Origin: Rhabdobacter roseus
Lineage (GTDB): Bacteria > Bacteroidota > Bacteroidia > Cytophagales > Spirosomataceae
DNA: 64,000 nucleotides
Direction of reading: 5' to 3'
NCBI RefSeq assembly: GCF_014202275.1
Contig: NZ_JACHGF010000008.1
Span: 186,001-250,000, forward strand
In this document: positions 25,461-33,800 of the stretch, one piece after another
Position numbering within the stretch: position 1 is the first letter of the stretch
Layout: the number at the start of each line of letters is the position of its first letter
Position numbers and translations under genes: made by a program
Notes under the pieces: generated by a model
What the model was told of the DNA's origin: nothing
Databases searched by the model: none
The model's input: only the letters and a program-made list of their open reading frames with translations

Positions 25461-26164
25461 AACTTCCCCTGATCCTGCTCCTCACGCTGGGCCTGATGGT
25501 ACCTGCCGGGGCCCAGGTGGCCGAGCCCGCTAAGTACCTGGCCGAGGTGAAAAAAGAGCTCACGACCGTCTGGCCCAAAAACCGGACCATCAACCTGGTG
25601 TTTCACGGGCACTCGGTACCGGCTGGGTACTGGCACGACCACGAGGTACATACGCTGGAGTCGTACCCGAATTTGGTGCTGAAAAAGCTCAAGGAAAAGT
25701 ACCCCTATGCGGTTATCAACGTGATCGTGACGGCCATTGGGGGCGAAAATGCCGTTAAAGGCGAAGCGCGCTTTGCCGAGCAGGTACTGAGCCACCGGCC
25801 CGACGTCCTGTTTATCGATTACGCCCTCAATGACCGCTTCGCCGGGTTGGACAAAGCCAGTGCCGCCTGGGAGAGTATGGTCAAACAAGCGCTGGACCAA
25901 CAGGTGAAAGTAGTGCTGCTGACGCCCTCGCCCGACCAGCGCCTCGACCTCCTCGACCCCGCCAATGCGCTGGAGCCGCACGTACAGCAGACCCGGGCGC
26001 TGGCCGCTAAGTACCACACGGGCCTGGCCGATCCGTACGAGCGGTTTCGAGAAGTGGCCCGCGCCGGAAAGCTGAAAGCGTACATGTCGCACGTGAATCA
26101 TCCCAACGAAGCCGGGCACGCCATCATCGCGGAGGAACTACTGAAATGGTTGGTGGGGCCTTGA
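25457..26164 (+). CDS. Secreted SGNH/GDSL-family hydrolase
   Basis: A 235-residue exported esterase-type protein; ATG 25457 opens a signal peptide (LLTLGLMVPAGAQ). Block I is seen as FHGHSVPAGYW with the nucleophile serine (GHS), the oxyanion glycine in TAIGGENAV, the Asn-bearing block in DVLFIDYALNDRFAG, and the C-terminal catalytic His in SHVNHPNEAGHAIIA. SGNH enzymes in PULs remove acetyl or similar esters from pectins, matching the rhamnosidases upstream. The start codon overlaps the stop of the GH106 remnant, so translation coupling with the original copy B has been lost and expression may now depend on another promoter. Followed by a GTAC-rich spacer and the convergent GntR gene. Confidence 0.87.
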   Translation: MKLPLILLLTLGLMVPAGAQVAEPAKYLAEVKKELTTVWPKNRTINLVFHGHSVPAGYWHDHEVHTLESYPNLVLKKLKEKYPYAVINVIVTAIGGENAVKGEARFAEQVLSHRPDVLFIDYALNDRFAGLDKASAAWESMVKQALDQQVKVVLLTPSPDQRLDLLDPANALEPHVQQTRALAAKYHTGLADPYERFREVARAGKLKAYMSHVNHPNEAGHAIIAEELLKWLVGP

Positions 26165-26224
26165 CGAAAGTACCTCCGTAAGTACCTCCCTCGGGCGAAA
26201 GTACCTTGGAAAGTACCCCCTGAA
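26165..26224. repeat. Cluster of four AAGTACC motifs between convergent genes
   Basis: In 60 bp between the SGNH stop and the GntR stop there are four GTACC motifs in the same direction (starting at 26170, 26182, 26201 and 26213; spacings 12, 19, 12 bp). This is the densest run of the iterated motif in the window. Confidence 0.85.
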
Positions 26225-26995
26225 CTACCCTTCGGTGGTGCTGTCGTTGTAGTCGGGATTGGCGATGATCGCAAACTTGTATTTGTCGCCGCGGTAGTAA
26301 GAGCGCTCCACCTCCACCACCTCGTGGCCCTGGCACACCACCGCGCTGTCCAGAATAAACATGGCCGTGGCTTCGGTGAGCTCAAAGTTGTTTTCCGAGG
26401 CGTGCGGCGGCATGATCTCCACGCTCAGGGTCTGCTTCACCTCGTCGATCTTGAGGTGGTAGGTACTTTCGTATACTTTAAAATACGAAATCTCAGTGGG
26501 CATTTTATTGATCCGCGGGCAGAGCGTGAGCGAAATGTACTTGATCTCGTCCTTGATGATCTCGTCGTCGGCGTAGCGGAGCTGGTGAATCTTCAGCACC
26601 GGCCCGTCGATGATAAAATGCTTGCCGCCAATCTCGGACGAGATACCATCCTGCAAAATGGTCTTTTCCAACACCAGATTTTTGGGCTTGAAGCCTTCGG
26701 CAATGAGGCTTTCGTGGAAGCCGCGCCGCGTGGCGTAGATGGAGCCGAGCGTCCGAATGAGATGGTGGTCGCTGGTGCGGTTGAGCACGAAAGTACCCTT
26801 GCCCTTGATGCGCCGCGCCCAGCCCTTAGACTCGATGTCAAGCAGGCTTTTCCGGGCCGTGGTGTTACTCACCTTGAAGTTCTTAATGAGCTCGTTTTCA
26901 GAAGGGATTTGATCGCCGGGCTGCAATTCGCCGGACTTGATCCTTTCGATGATATTCTCACTAATGGAGATGAACTTCGGTGTCGTCTTGGTCAT
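26225..26995 (-). CDS. GntR-family regulator with UTRA sensor domain (HutC type)
   Basis: About 256 residues. The N-terminal winged helix (about 5-75) has IIERIKSGELQPGDQIPSENELIKNFKVSNTTARKSLLDIESKGWARRIKGKGTFV, the GntR signature; the rest is a UTRA ligand-binding domain (HFIIDGPVLKIHQLRYADDEIIKDEIKYISL...ERSYYRGDKYKFAI). HutC-type GntR proteins are repressors released by a sugar phosphate or related effector. Convergent with the PUL and 60 bp from it, so it probably controls that locus, perhaps through the CTTAGTGC palindromes at 8534 and 9865. ATG 26995 gives the normal length before the winged helix; an ATG at 27040 would add 15 residues. Confidence 0.88.
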   Translation of the reverse strand: MTKTTPKFISISENIIERIKSGELQPGDQIPSENELIKNFKVSNTTARKSLLDIESKGWARRIKGKGTFVLNRTSDHHLIRTLGSIYATRRGFHESLIAEGFKPKNLVLEKTILQDGISSEIGGKHFIIDGPVLKIHQLRYADDEIIKDEIKYISLTLCPRINKMPTEISYFKVYESTYHLKIDEVKQTLSVEIMPPHASENNFELTEATAMFILDSAVVCQGHEVVEVERSYYRGDKYKFAIIANPDYNDSTTEG

Positions 26996-27308
26996 TCGGT
27001 CTGGATTAGCGGTTTTAGTACGAAAGATAGCCATTCGCACCCGGCCGCCGAAACGGGCTGACTACGAATTGTGTAAAAGTAAAAAAATGCGCCGAAACAT
27101 ACACAAGCTACCGCATTTTGGTGCGCAGAAGGTAGTCTGGTCAAACCCGCGAAAACCAAAGTACCCCCGGCGGAGGTCGTTTCGCCAGGGGTGAAAAAAG
27201 GTGGAGGTACTTGGCGAAAAGGCCCGGCTACCGCTGGAAAGTACTTGGCAGTTTGGGTTTCCTTTGTATTTAAATCATCCGGTGAGCCGGGGCCGTAGGT
27301 ACCTGTAC
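26996..27308. other. Spacer upstream of the GntR gene with an inverted repeat
   Basis: Apart from three GTAC motifs (near 27160, 27205 and 27300) it holds AAAATGCG (27084-27091) facing CGCATTTT (27112-27119), 8-bp arms 20 bp apart, about 90 bp upstream of the GntR start. This could be an autoregulatory site, unproven. Confidence 0.4.
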
Positions 27309-27794
27309 CTAGTTTTTGTCTTTGTTATAAATTTCCCTGATGCAGAGGTACTTGTCGCTTTGTTTTTCAAATACCACCATGTACTTTCCCGTCAGGACCA
27401 CCGTGCCCGCCGCGTCGGTAAACGTGGAAGTACCTACCTCCGTGACCGTATTTCCTTCCGAAAAAACATCCTTGGTTTCAAAATACACGTGGGAGTACGC
27501 CTGGGTTTCGGCAAATTCCTGCTCCTGTGCGGCCCGGATGGCCGCTTTGCCCGTCAGGGCGGGAGCGCCGTCGGGCATGCTTACGGCATCATCGGCGTAC
27601 AGGGCCATGAGGGCGTCAATATCTTTGGCGTTCAGGGCGGCGGCCCACTGGGTTTCTACGTCCTCGATGTCCGTCAGGATCTGGGCTGTCTGTTGCGCGG
27701 TGGTTTGGGGGGGAGTTTCTGGCTTGGCCTTGGGCTCACAGGAAGCCAAAAGTAGGGCGGCGGCCAGGGTACTGAGTAGGATTGACTTTCTCAT
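27309..27794 (-). CDS. SnoaL-like/DUF4440 lipoprotein (NTF2 fold)
   Basis: A 161-residue lipoprotein (lipobox LLASC, Cys19). The domain from about residue 40 reads IEDVETQWAAALNAKDIDALMALYADDAVSMPDGAPALTGKAAIRAAQEQEF, the usual start of DUF4440/SnoaL-like proteins with a cone-shaped NTF2 fold, and ends with a strand-rich part. Such proteins range from enzymes to small-molecule binders; no function can be assigned. It sits 45 bp downstream of another secreted protein and may share its transcript. Confidence 0.8.
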   Translation of the reverse strand: MRKSILLSTLAAALLLASCEPKAKPETPPQTTAQQTAQILTDIEDVETQWAAALNAKDIDALMALYADDAVSMPDGAPALTGKAAIRAAQEQEFAETQAYSHVYFETKDVFSEGNTVTEVGTSTFTDAAGTVVLTGKYMVVFEKQSDKYLCIREIYNKDKN

Positions 27795-27839
27795 GATTAG
27801 GGGGTAGTTGGGGTAAGGTCGCTCCAGGCGACCCGTGGG

Positions 27840-28610
27840 TTAGTTGGAATACGTATAAGACAGGTCGGAGCGGAGGTGCGCCGTTTTCTCTTCCACGCGA
27901 ATGATTTTTTTCGTAAGCTCGGCCCAGAGGGCTGGCCACTGCGCGGCCAGCAAGGTATTATTCTGGCTTTGGAGCTGGACGAACTCCTGGGCGTCCTTGG
28001 CGGCTTCTTCCACCAGGAAGTAGTTCTCGCCCGCCCCGAACCGGCTGATGTAAATGTTGTAGTATAGCTTCGAACTTTTCTCTACGTACAGCTTTTTAAT
28101 TTTTTCAACCACCGCTCTTACGGCGTCCTGCTCGTGGGGGGCATAGTAAAAATAGCTGTACTTGCGGTAGGGCTTTTCCTGCGGCATAAAGGCCACCCCT
28201 TCGGGCATGTAGGAGAGCGATTGGCTGCGTACCAGCAGGTAATCGCGGTGGCTGGGGTAGCATTTATTAAAAGCCGTAAATAGCTCCTGAAAGGCTTCTT
28301 TACCCATTTTTTCTACCAGGGGTTCCAGCGGGTCGCGGTCGAGGGAGGCCATGTTTTCAATGGGTACGATGGTAAAGTACTTGAAATCTTCACTTTGAAT
28401 GACCGTGTAGTTATCCTCAATTTTGTGCTTTTTAAGCTGGGTCAGCAGCTCCTTCGAAACGTTTTCGTAGGCGTCTACCATGCCGGGGTACACCGGATCT
28501 TCGTGAATGTAGAGCAACTGTGACGTGGGGGCTGCCTGGCCGTAGACCAAAGAGCCAAAAGAGCAAAGGGTCATCCACAGCGCGAGGCCGGGCTTCATGA
28601 TTGTTTTCAT
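27840..28610 (-). CDS. Secreted protein, family not recognised
   Basis: A 256-residue exported protein; ATG 28610 opens a signal peptide (MKTIMKPGLALWMTLCSFGSLVYGQ). The longer frame upstream lacks a leader. The body has a beta-alpha pattern suggesting two dimeric alpha/beta-barrel (NIPSNAP/ABM-like) halves: LLYIHEDPVYPGMVDAYENVSKELLTQLKKH in the first and KYSYFYYAPHEQDAVRAVVEKIKKLYVEK in the second. That fold assignment is tentative. It lies between two other small secreted proteins on the same strand, downstream of the regulator at 29639. Confidence 0.6.
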   Translation of the reverse strand: MKTIMKPGLALWMTLCSFGSLVYGQAAPTSQLLYIHEDPVYPGMVDAYENVSKELLTQLKKHKIEDNYTVIQSEDFKYFTIVPIENMASLDRDPLEPLVEKMGKEAFQELFTAFNKCYPSHRDYLLVRSQSLSYMPEGVAFMPQEKPYRKYSYFYYAPHEQDAVRAVVEKIKKLYVEKSSKLYYNIYISRFGAGENYFLVEEAAKDAQEFVQLQSQNNTLLAAQWPALWAELTKKIIRVEEKTAHLRSDLSYTYSN

Positions 28611-28770
28611 ACGAAGTAGTTGGGGTTTGATGAAAAAAAAGGAAATAAAGTACGGGTGAAGAAGAAATGGCGGAACGTGGTTGGGATGAAACACCAGGTA
28701 CTTTAAGAGCGCCACCCCGCGGGCTTCCGGATGCCTGGTAGCTAGGCTCCTGGTATCCGGAAGCCGGGTG

Positions 28771-29391
28771 TCATCCCTGGCATTTAGTTAAAGGCAATGA
28801 GCGGGCGGGCGTCGCTTCGGCCGGGGTAGTGTTGAGGTTGATGGCTTTTTGCTTCACTTCTTTGCCGTTTTTTACCTGCACCGAATACTGGCCGTCCTGT
28901 AGTTGTGAGAAATCGAAGCTGCGGGCGTAACGCTGGGTGAGGCGGCCTATCAGTTCTTCGTGCAGTATGTCGCCGTGCTGGTTCAGCAGCCTTACAACTA
29001 CCTTTTCGCCCGCTTTTTTCTCCACCATCAGCTGTATTCTCATGGATTGCTGAATCCGGTACATGCTGAAATCAAAGGTACCGGCCGGTGGGTTTCCGTG
29101 GGTTGTGAGCTCGTTTGCTTTGGGCTTTTGCATCGCGCTCAGGAGCGCAGTAGCGGGCAGCTTATGTACGTTGAGGTAGTTGGTGCCCTGTCCGAATTTC
29201 TTGCGGCGCAGGTCGGCGTACGAATCGGGGCCCGTGATGCGCTGGGCCACCGGTTGCTGGTAGTGGCTTATCGGGGCGCTGGTGACCGCTTGGTTTTCCA
29301 AGGGCTGGTTCGTTTCGTTTTGCGCCAATACAGAGGCGGAGGCTACTAAGGCTACCATCAGGGCCATTCCGGAATTTTTGAGCGTTTTCAT
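28771..29391 (-). CDS. Secreted protein with C-terminal beta-sandwich-like region, unrecognised
   Basis: A 206-residue exported protein (signal peptide to about residue 23, SVLAQ). The middle shows IRIQLMVEKKAGEKVVVRLLNQHGDILHEELIGRLTQRYARSFDFSQLQDGQYSVQVKNGKEVKQKAINL, which has the look of the short beta-sandwich of T9SS sorting domains and DUF3244-like proteins, but the protein runs about 20 residues further and so is not a normal sorting tail. No function is assigned. Upstream are TATTGTTGC direct repeats 21 bp apart, and an AraC-type regulator is encoded next to it. Confidence 0.6.
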   Translation of the reverse strand: MKTLKNSGMALMVALVASASVLAQNETNQPLENQAVTSAPISHYQQPVAQRITGPDSYADLRRKKFGQGTNYLNVHKLPATALLSAMQKPKANELTTHGNPPAGTFDFSMYRIQQSMRIQLMVEKKAGEKVVVRLLNQHGDILHEELIGRLTQRYARSFDFSQLQDGQYSVQVKNGKEVKQKAINLNTTPAEATPARSLPLTKCQG

Positions 29392-29536
29392 AGTTTTGAT
29401 GCGTTAGGGGTGAAAAATCATAACCGGTCGTTTCCAGGAGGATTTCAACCGGGGTTGATCTCACATCCGAAACGATACATCAAAAGTAGAGGGCCGCTTG
29501 TTGCAGGAATTGGCCTATATGGTCAAAGGAATGGCG

Positions 29537-29567
29537 TATTGTTGCGCAGCGGTAGTTTATTGTTGCA
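29537..29567. promoter_or_regulatory. AraC-type operator candidate: TATTGTTGC direct repeats, 21-bp period
   Basis: TATTGTTGCGC at 29537-29547 and TATTGTTGCAC at 29558-29568 are start-to-start 21 bp apart, with a further TTGTTGC at 29498-29504, 41 bp before. This lies in the 247-bp spacer upstream of the secreted-protein gene at 28771 and just beyond the end of the AraC-TolB-TPR gene. Period and neighbour fit an AraC-type site; binding is not shown. Confidence 0.5.
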
Positions 29568-29638
29568 CGCAAGCAAGCATTAAAACATAAGATGCTTTAA
29601 TTGAAGAATTTAAATACTCGTTGGTAAAGAAAGAAGAC

Positions 29639-31390
29639 TTAGCGGAAGATGCGGGCGATGAGCTTTTTGTAGCGTTCATCGGCCTCGAAACCTACGAGCC
29701 AGTCGCGCACGATGGACTTAAAAAACAGCATGGGTGGTTCGTGGTTTTCGATGGCCGCCTCAAAATACACGCAGGCGGTAGTGAGATCACCCGCGGCTGC
29801 ATGAACGATGCCTATGTCGTAGTGGGCCACGGGCTGTTGCTGGTGGAGCGCTTCCAACTGCCCGATGATCCCGCGCGCCTTGGCGTCCTCGCCCGACAGC
29901 CCGTACAACACCCCGCAGGCACTCAGCGTAAGCCCCGTGTAATTGAGGTCGAGCGCCGTTTGGAGCGCGAGGGCGGCCTCGGCGTATCTTTTTAACGTAA
30001 TTAAGTTTAGCCCCACGATGCTGTGCCCACCCCAGAAGGCAGGCTCGAGGGCCATAAGCCGCTGGCCCTGGGCTATGGCTTGTTCAAAATGACCGGCCGC
30101 CCAGTATACGTAGCCCGCGTAGTAATTGTTGATTAGCGAGAACGGCTCTTCCAAAAGAGACAAGGCCGCCATCTCTTCCGCTTTGGCGTGGTTTTCCCGG
30201 ATACTCCAGTACAAAGCGTATTGTCCGTAGACCTCACCGATATTCCAGCTAAATTCAAGAGCTTTTCTGAACGAGGCCGCCGCCCGCTCGAAATCCCAGG
30301 CGTACAGTAGCTGCATCCGGGCCGTCGCCAGGTAGCTCTCGGCGATGCCGTCGTCCAGCTGGAGTGCCCGCTCGGTGGCTAGCTTCATCGACGGCAGGGA
30401 CTGCTCGGACGGCAGGTGGCGATAAAACCACATATACAGGTAGCAGGAAGCCATGCCAGCGTACGCGATGGCGTAGGTGGGCTCTACGTCAATGGCCGCC
30501 TGGTAGTACCCAATGGCCTTGGTAAAGGCGTCGGCACCGTCAAATTTGTTGTGGTAGTAGCGCCCGTGCAAGTACAGCTGGTACGCGCTGTGGTTGTTGG
30601 TATATCGTTTCAGTACCGTCTCCTTGTCTTCGCCCAGCAGCTGAATTTTGATTTCTTTCAAAATGGCCAGGGCCAGTTCATCCTGAATATCAAAAATATC
30701 CTTCAGCGTTCGGTCGTATCGTTCGGACCACAGATGGTACCCATCCTTTACGTTGATCAACTGCGCCGTAATGCGCAGCTTTTGATCGGACTTCCGCACG
30801 CTTCCTTCCAGAATATGATCCACATTCAGCTGCTCACCAATGAGCCTAATATCCTGATTCTTCCCCTTAAAAGTAAAGGAAGAAGTACGCCCGGCTACTT
30901 TTAGGTTTGGAACGTGGCTAAGCACGTTGATGATTTCCTCGGTTACGCCGTCGGTAAAGTACTCCTGCTCCTCATCGTTGCTCATGTTGACAAAAGGCAG
31001 CACGGCGATGGATACCTGCGGGGTTGGGGCGGGCCGGGGTGTTTCTTGGCGGCTAAGTACCTCTTTGCGGTACTCGGTAGGGTTCAGCCCAAAGGCATCG
31101 GTGAAGTACTTGCTGAAATTTTGCGGACTGTTGATCCCCACCAGGTAGGCCACTTCCGAAACGCGTAAGTCGTCCGTATTGGTGAGCAGGGATTTGGCTT
31201 TTTCCAGTTTTTTTTGCCGAAGGTATAGCGTCAGGGAGAGCTGCGTTTTTTCTTTGAGGATGCGGTGCAACTGCGAGCGACTCAGGCCCACTCGCTGGCA
31301 GATTTGCTCCAGCGGCAACATTAAATTTTCAAGATCTTCCTCGAGCAGAGCATCTAGTTTATCGATGACTCCCCTGGGCATGTGTGTCAT
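29639..31390 (-). CDS. AraC-type DNA-binding, TolB-like and TPR fusion regulator
   Basis: A 583-residue cytoplasmic protein. Residues about 12-115 are an AraC double helix-turn-helix (LPLEQICQRVGLSRSQLHRILKEKTQLS; DLRVSEVAYLVGINSPQNFSKYFTDAFGLNPTEYRKEV), here at the N-terminus. Residues about 125-260 match the TolB-N/FlgO-like domain found beside adenylate cyclases (VSIAVLPFVNMSNDEEQEYFTDGVTEEIINVLSHVPNLKVAGRTSSFTFKGKNQDIRLIGEQLNVDHILEGSVRK). From about 280 to the end are tetratricopeptide-like repeats. Such fusions are known in Bacteroidota; the signal they read is unknown, and no membrane helix is visible, so sensing is probably internal. The 21-bp-spaced repeats next to its 3' end suggest the secreted-protein operon at 29391-27309 as its target (inference). 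Confidence 0.85.
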   Translation of the reverse strand: MTHMPRGVIDKLDALLEEDLENLMLPLEQICQRVGLSRSQLHRILKEKTQLSLTLYLRQKKLEKAKSLLTNTDDLRVSEVAYLVGINSPQNFSKYFTDAFGLNPTEYRKEVLSRQETPRPAPTPQVSIAVLPFVNMSNDEEQEYFTDGVTEEIINVLSHVPNLKVAGRTSSFTFKGKNQDIRLIGEQLNVDHILEGSVRKSDQKLRITAQLINVKDGYHLWSERYDRTLKDIFDIQDELALAILKEIKIQLLGEDKETVLKRYTNNHSAYQLYLHGRYYHNKFDGADAFTKAIGYYQAAIDVEPTYAIAYAGMASCYLYMWFYRHLPSEQSLPSMKLATERALQLDDGIAESYLATARMQLLYAWDFERAAASFRKALEFSWNIGEVYGQYALYWSIRENHAKAEEMAALSLLEEPFSLINNYYAGYVYWAAGHFEQAIAQGQRLMALEPAFWGGHSIVGLNLITLKRYAEAALALQTALDLNYTGLTLSACGVLYGLSGEDAKARGIIGQLEALHQQQPVAHYDIGIVHAAAGDLTTACVYFEAAIENHEPPMLFFKSIVRDWLVGFEADERYKKLIARIFR

Positions 31391-31521
31391 AGGGTAGGGG
31401 CAGTAGGAGGCGCTCGGGTGCAGCGCCGGGGCAATATAAAAAATATCGGGATCAAATGGATGGATAGCCCCGTGATTTAGGGGAAGTTAGCGAGCTCGTT
31501 CCAGGTACCTCTAAAGCTACG

Positions 31522-31547
31522 CCGCCACTCCCAGGTGGAAGTGGCGG
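31522..31547 (-). terminator. Hairpin after the LruC-domain gene
   Basis: CCGCCACT (31522-31529) and AGTGGCGG (31540-31547) form an 8-bp GC-rich stem with a 10-nt loop, 21 bp past the stop of the minus-strand LruC gene. No U-run follows. Confidence 0.45.
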
Positions 31548-31568
31548 GTAGGATAGAAGGAAGGAACG

Positions 31569-33800
31569 CTAGTAAATTTTTTCGTTAACCCGGTTGCCGG
31601 GGTTGGTCGTGTACCAGTCGGTGTGGGAAGTACCTCCGCTGAGGGCCCAGCTGGCAAAATTCAGGTAAACGCCCATGATGGATTCTTTCTCAACTGGATA
31701 CGCAAAGGAGTTGGATACTTCCAGCGCCCAGGGTAGGTTGTTGGTGCTTTTGTAGTAGCGGCCTTCGCTAGGTTTGGAGGTGTCTTTCAAAGTACCCAGC
31801 AGCGACGCGTCGGCCTGGGCGGTAGGAGCAAAATCGCTCAAGTGTACTTCCCTTTTGCGGTCGCCGTTGATGAAAATAAACGGATTGATCTTGTTCTGCG
31901 TCACCTTGGAGGGCTCCAGGGGCGTTTTGAAGTTCAGCACTACTTCCAGCGGGGTAGAGGTACCTAGCGGATTTGCTTTGATGGTATTGAAAAACGAACC
32001 CGTGGTGCGGTTAATAAGCGGCGTAGGGTCGTCGTAGACAATGAATACCGCCTTGCTGTGGCCCGCTTCCAGGTTGGCACTGGTGAGGTTGATGGTACCT
32101 TTGGAAAGTTTCAGCCCGCTCACTTTGGCTACTTCACTGCTAAACACGTCGTCGAGCTGGATGCCGAAGCCGTTGAGGTAGGATGCTCCGATGGCCCGAA
32201 TGACGACCTTGTACTTCATATCCACTACCTTGTTGCTGGCGTTGAGTACTTTGGTGACGCGGAAGTCAACCACCAGGTCGTTGAAGTCGTAGTCGCCAGC
32301 GGCGGGCCATAGATCTTCGAAAGCGTAGGAATTATAGGTATTGCTGGAAGGATAGAACGTATTGGTAGCCCGGTCTTTGTCGTCGGGGTAGTCGTCCAGT
32401 TCGTCAGCGATGGTGTCCCCGTCACGGTCTTTGATGGGCGGCTTGGGGGCTTCGCCAAAGCCTTCGGGATTGCAGCTCGAAACCGGGAGGTAGGTACCCG
32501 TGCAGCCAAAGAATGAGGCCGGTATCTTGGAGTTATTTTTTTCGATACCATTGACATCGCAGTAGCTGAGGTACCCTATCAGCGAGGCACCCCCGTTGAT
32601 TTCGGATTGGCCTTCCACTTTTACGATCGACTTCGCACCGGCTTCGCCCTGAATCTCGCCGTTGAGTACCATGTTTTTGGTACTGAGTAGCGCTCCGTCG
32701 TACTGGATCAGGTTCGAGCCGCCGTCGATGCGGGTTTGGTTACGTACTTTGATGAAGCCAAAGTTTTTGAAATTTTTATTGACCGTAAATTCATCCACCA
32801 CTTCCAGGCGGCAGTAGTTGAAGTTGACGGCGCTGCCGTTCGACTGGTACTTGCCATCTACCAGGATGTAGTTGTTGTTAATGACCGAGTTGCTGTTGTT
32901 CAAAGTACCCTTCACGCGCAGCTGGCCGTTGTTTACCAGTTGGCAGTTGCTGTTGAGGTTCAGGTTTTGCTCGGCTACAAGGCTGCCGTTGTTTTCAAAG
33001 TACCCCCCCAGCGAGGCATTGCCCAGCAGCGTGAGGGCTTCGGAGTAGTTGTAAAATTTGGCGCTCTTGGCGTTGCCGCTCAGCGAGGTTAACTTTACGT
33101 TGGCACTTTCCAGAAAGTACACCTGGCACTGGTCGTTGTTGACGCTGATGCTCAGGTCCGTTGACGTCGCACAAAATTTGAGCGTACCGCCGTTCATGGT
33201 GATACTTCCGTTGTAAGTACCCGCTACGCTCACAATCCCACCCTTTACCGAAATATTGGCGTTGGTAGTACCCGTCACACACACGACCTCACCCGCGTTG
33301 ACTTCGATGGTCTTGGTAGAGTTGGTTACGGTTGTTTTGCAGTTGTCGCTGCAATTCATGCCCGAGCCCGCCTGGGTACGGAGGCTTACCGAAGGGGTAG
33401 TTTGCTTAAAATCAGCCGAAACATAGGACGCCACCGCTACCTTGGTGACGGTGCTGGCACCCGTAAAACGTACTTTCTCTACATAAATAGTTTCCAGACT
33501 CGCCGGTACCCGAAACTCCAGCTTGGCGCTCCCATCGGTGGTGGTAAAGCCCGTGGTGATCAGGCTACCAATGGTCGGGAAGTTGTCGTAGACGTTAATC
33601 CGCAGCTTTTCGCCGGCAATCAGTGCCGAGGTACTTTTTACATTGAGCTGGATGTCGCGGGTGGAGCGGTAGTCAAAAGAACCACTGACGCGCAAATCCT
33701 CGATGGAAGTAGGCGTCGTAGGGTCGGGAGTTACTTTGGGCAGACAGCTTTGTAGCCCACAAAGAACGCTGAGTAAAATGAAGTAGGAAAATTGTTTCAC
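31569..33800 (-). CDS. LruC-domain (DUF4842) secreted lipoprotein
   Basis: A 743-residue exported protein; the GTG at 33800 starts a signal with lipobox LQSC (Cys19). Three parts are visible: an N-terminal beta-sandwich (about 35-150), a long strand-rich middle with repeated Asn/Gly turns (about 150-440; VNAGEVVCVTGTTNANISVKGG... resembling a beta-helix), and the C-terminal LruC domain (about 500-740), introduced by the calcium-type loop DRDGDTIADELDDYPDD and the signature AFEDLWPAAGDYDFNDLVVDF. LruC domains occur on surface proteins of Bacteroidetes and Leptospira; the function is unknown. A monocistronic gene with a hairpin after its stop. Confidence 0.87.
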   Translation of the reverse strand: MKQFSYFILLSVLCGLQSCLPKVTPDPTTPTSIEDLRVSGSFDYRSTRDIQLNVKSTSALIAGEKLRINVYDNFPTIGSLITTGFTTTDGSAKLEFRVPASLETIYVEKVRFTGASTVTKVAVASYVSADFKQTTPSVSLRTQAGSGMNCSDNCKTTVTNSTKTIEVNAGEVVCVTGTTNANISVKGGIVSVAGTYNGSITMNGGTLKFCATSTDLSISVNNDQCQVYFLESANVKLTSLSGNAKSAKFYNYSEALTLLGNASLGGYFENNGSLVAEQNLNLNSNCQLVNNGQLRVKGTLNNSNSVINNNYILVDGKYQSNGSAVNFNYCRLEVVDEFTVNKNFKNFGFIKVRNQTRIDGGSNLIQYDGALLSTKNMVLNGEIQGEAGAKSIVKVEGQSEINGGASLIGYLSYCDVNGIEKNNSKIPASFFGCTGTYLPVSSCNPEGFGEAPKPPIKDRDGDTIADELDDYPDDKDRATNTFYPSSNTYNSYAFEDLWPAAGDYDFNDLVVDFRVTKVLNASNKVVDMKYKVVIRAIGASYLNGFGIQLDDVFSSEVAKVSGLKLSKGTINLTSANLEAGHSKAVFIVYDDPTPLINRTTGSFFNTIKANPLGTSTPLEVVLNFKTPLEPSKVTQNKINPFIFINGDRKREVHLSDFAPTAQADASLLGTLKDTSKPSEGRYYKSTNNLPWALEVSNSFAYPVEKESIMGVYLNFASWALSGGTSHTDWYTTNPGNRVNEKIY

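Noticed and set aside
26165-26224. Direct-repeat replication or partition site (iteron-like) at the four AAGTACC copies
   Set aside because: The same motif is everywhere in the window; no replication gene is nearby, so the cluster is explained by the iterated motif.
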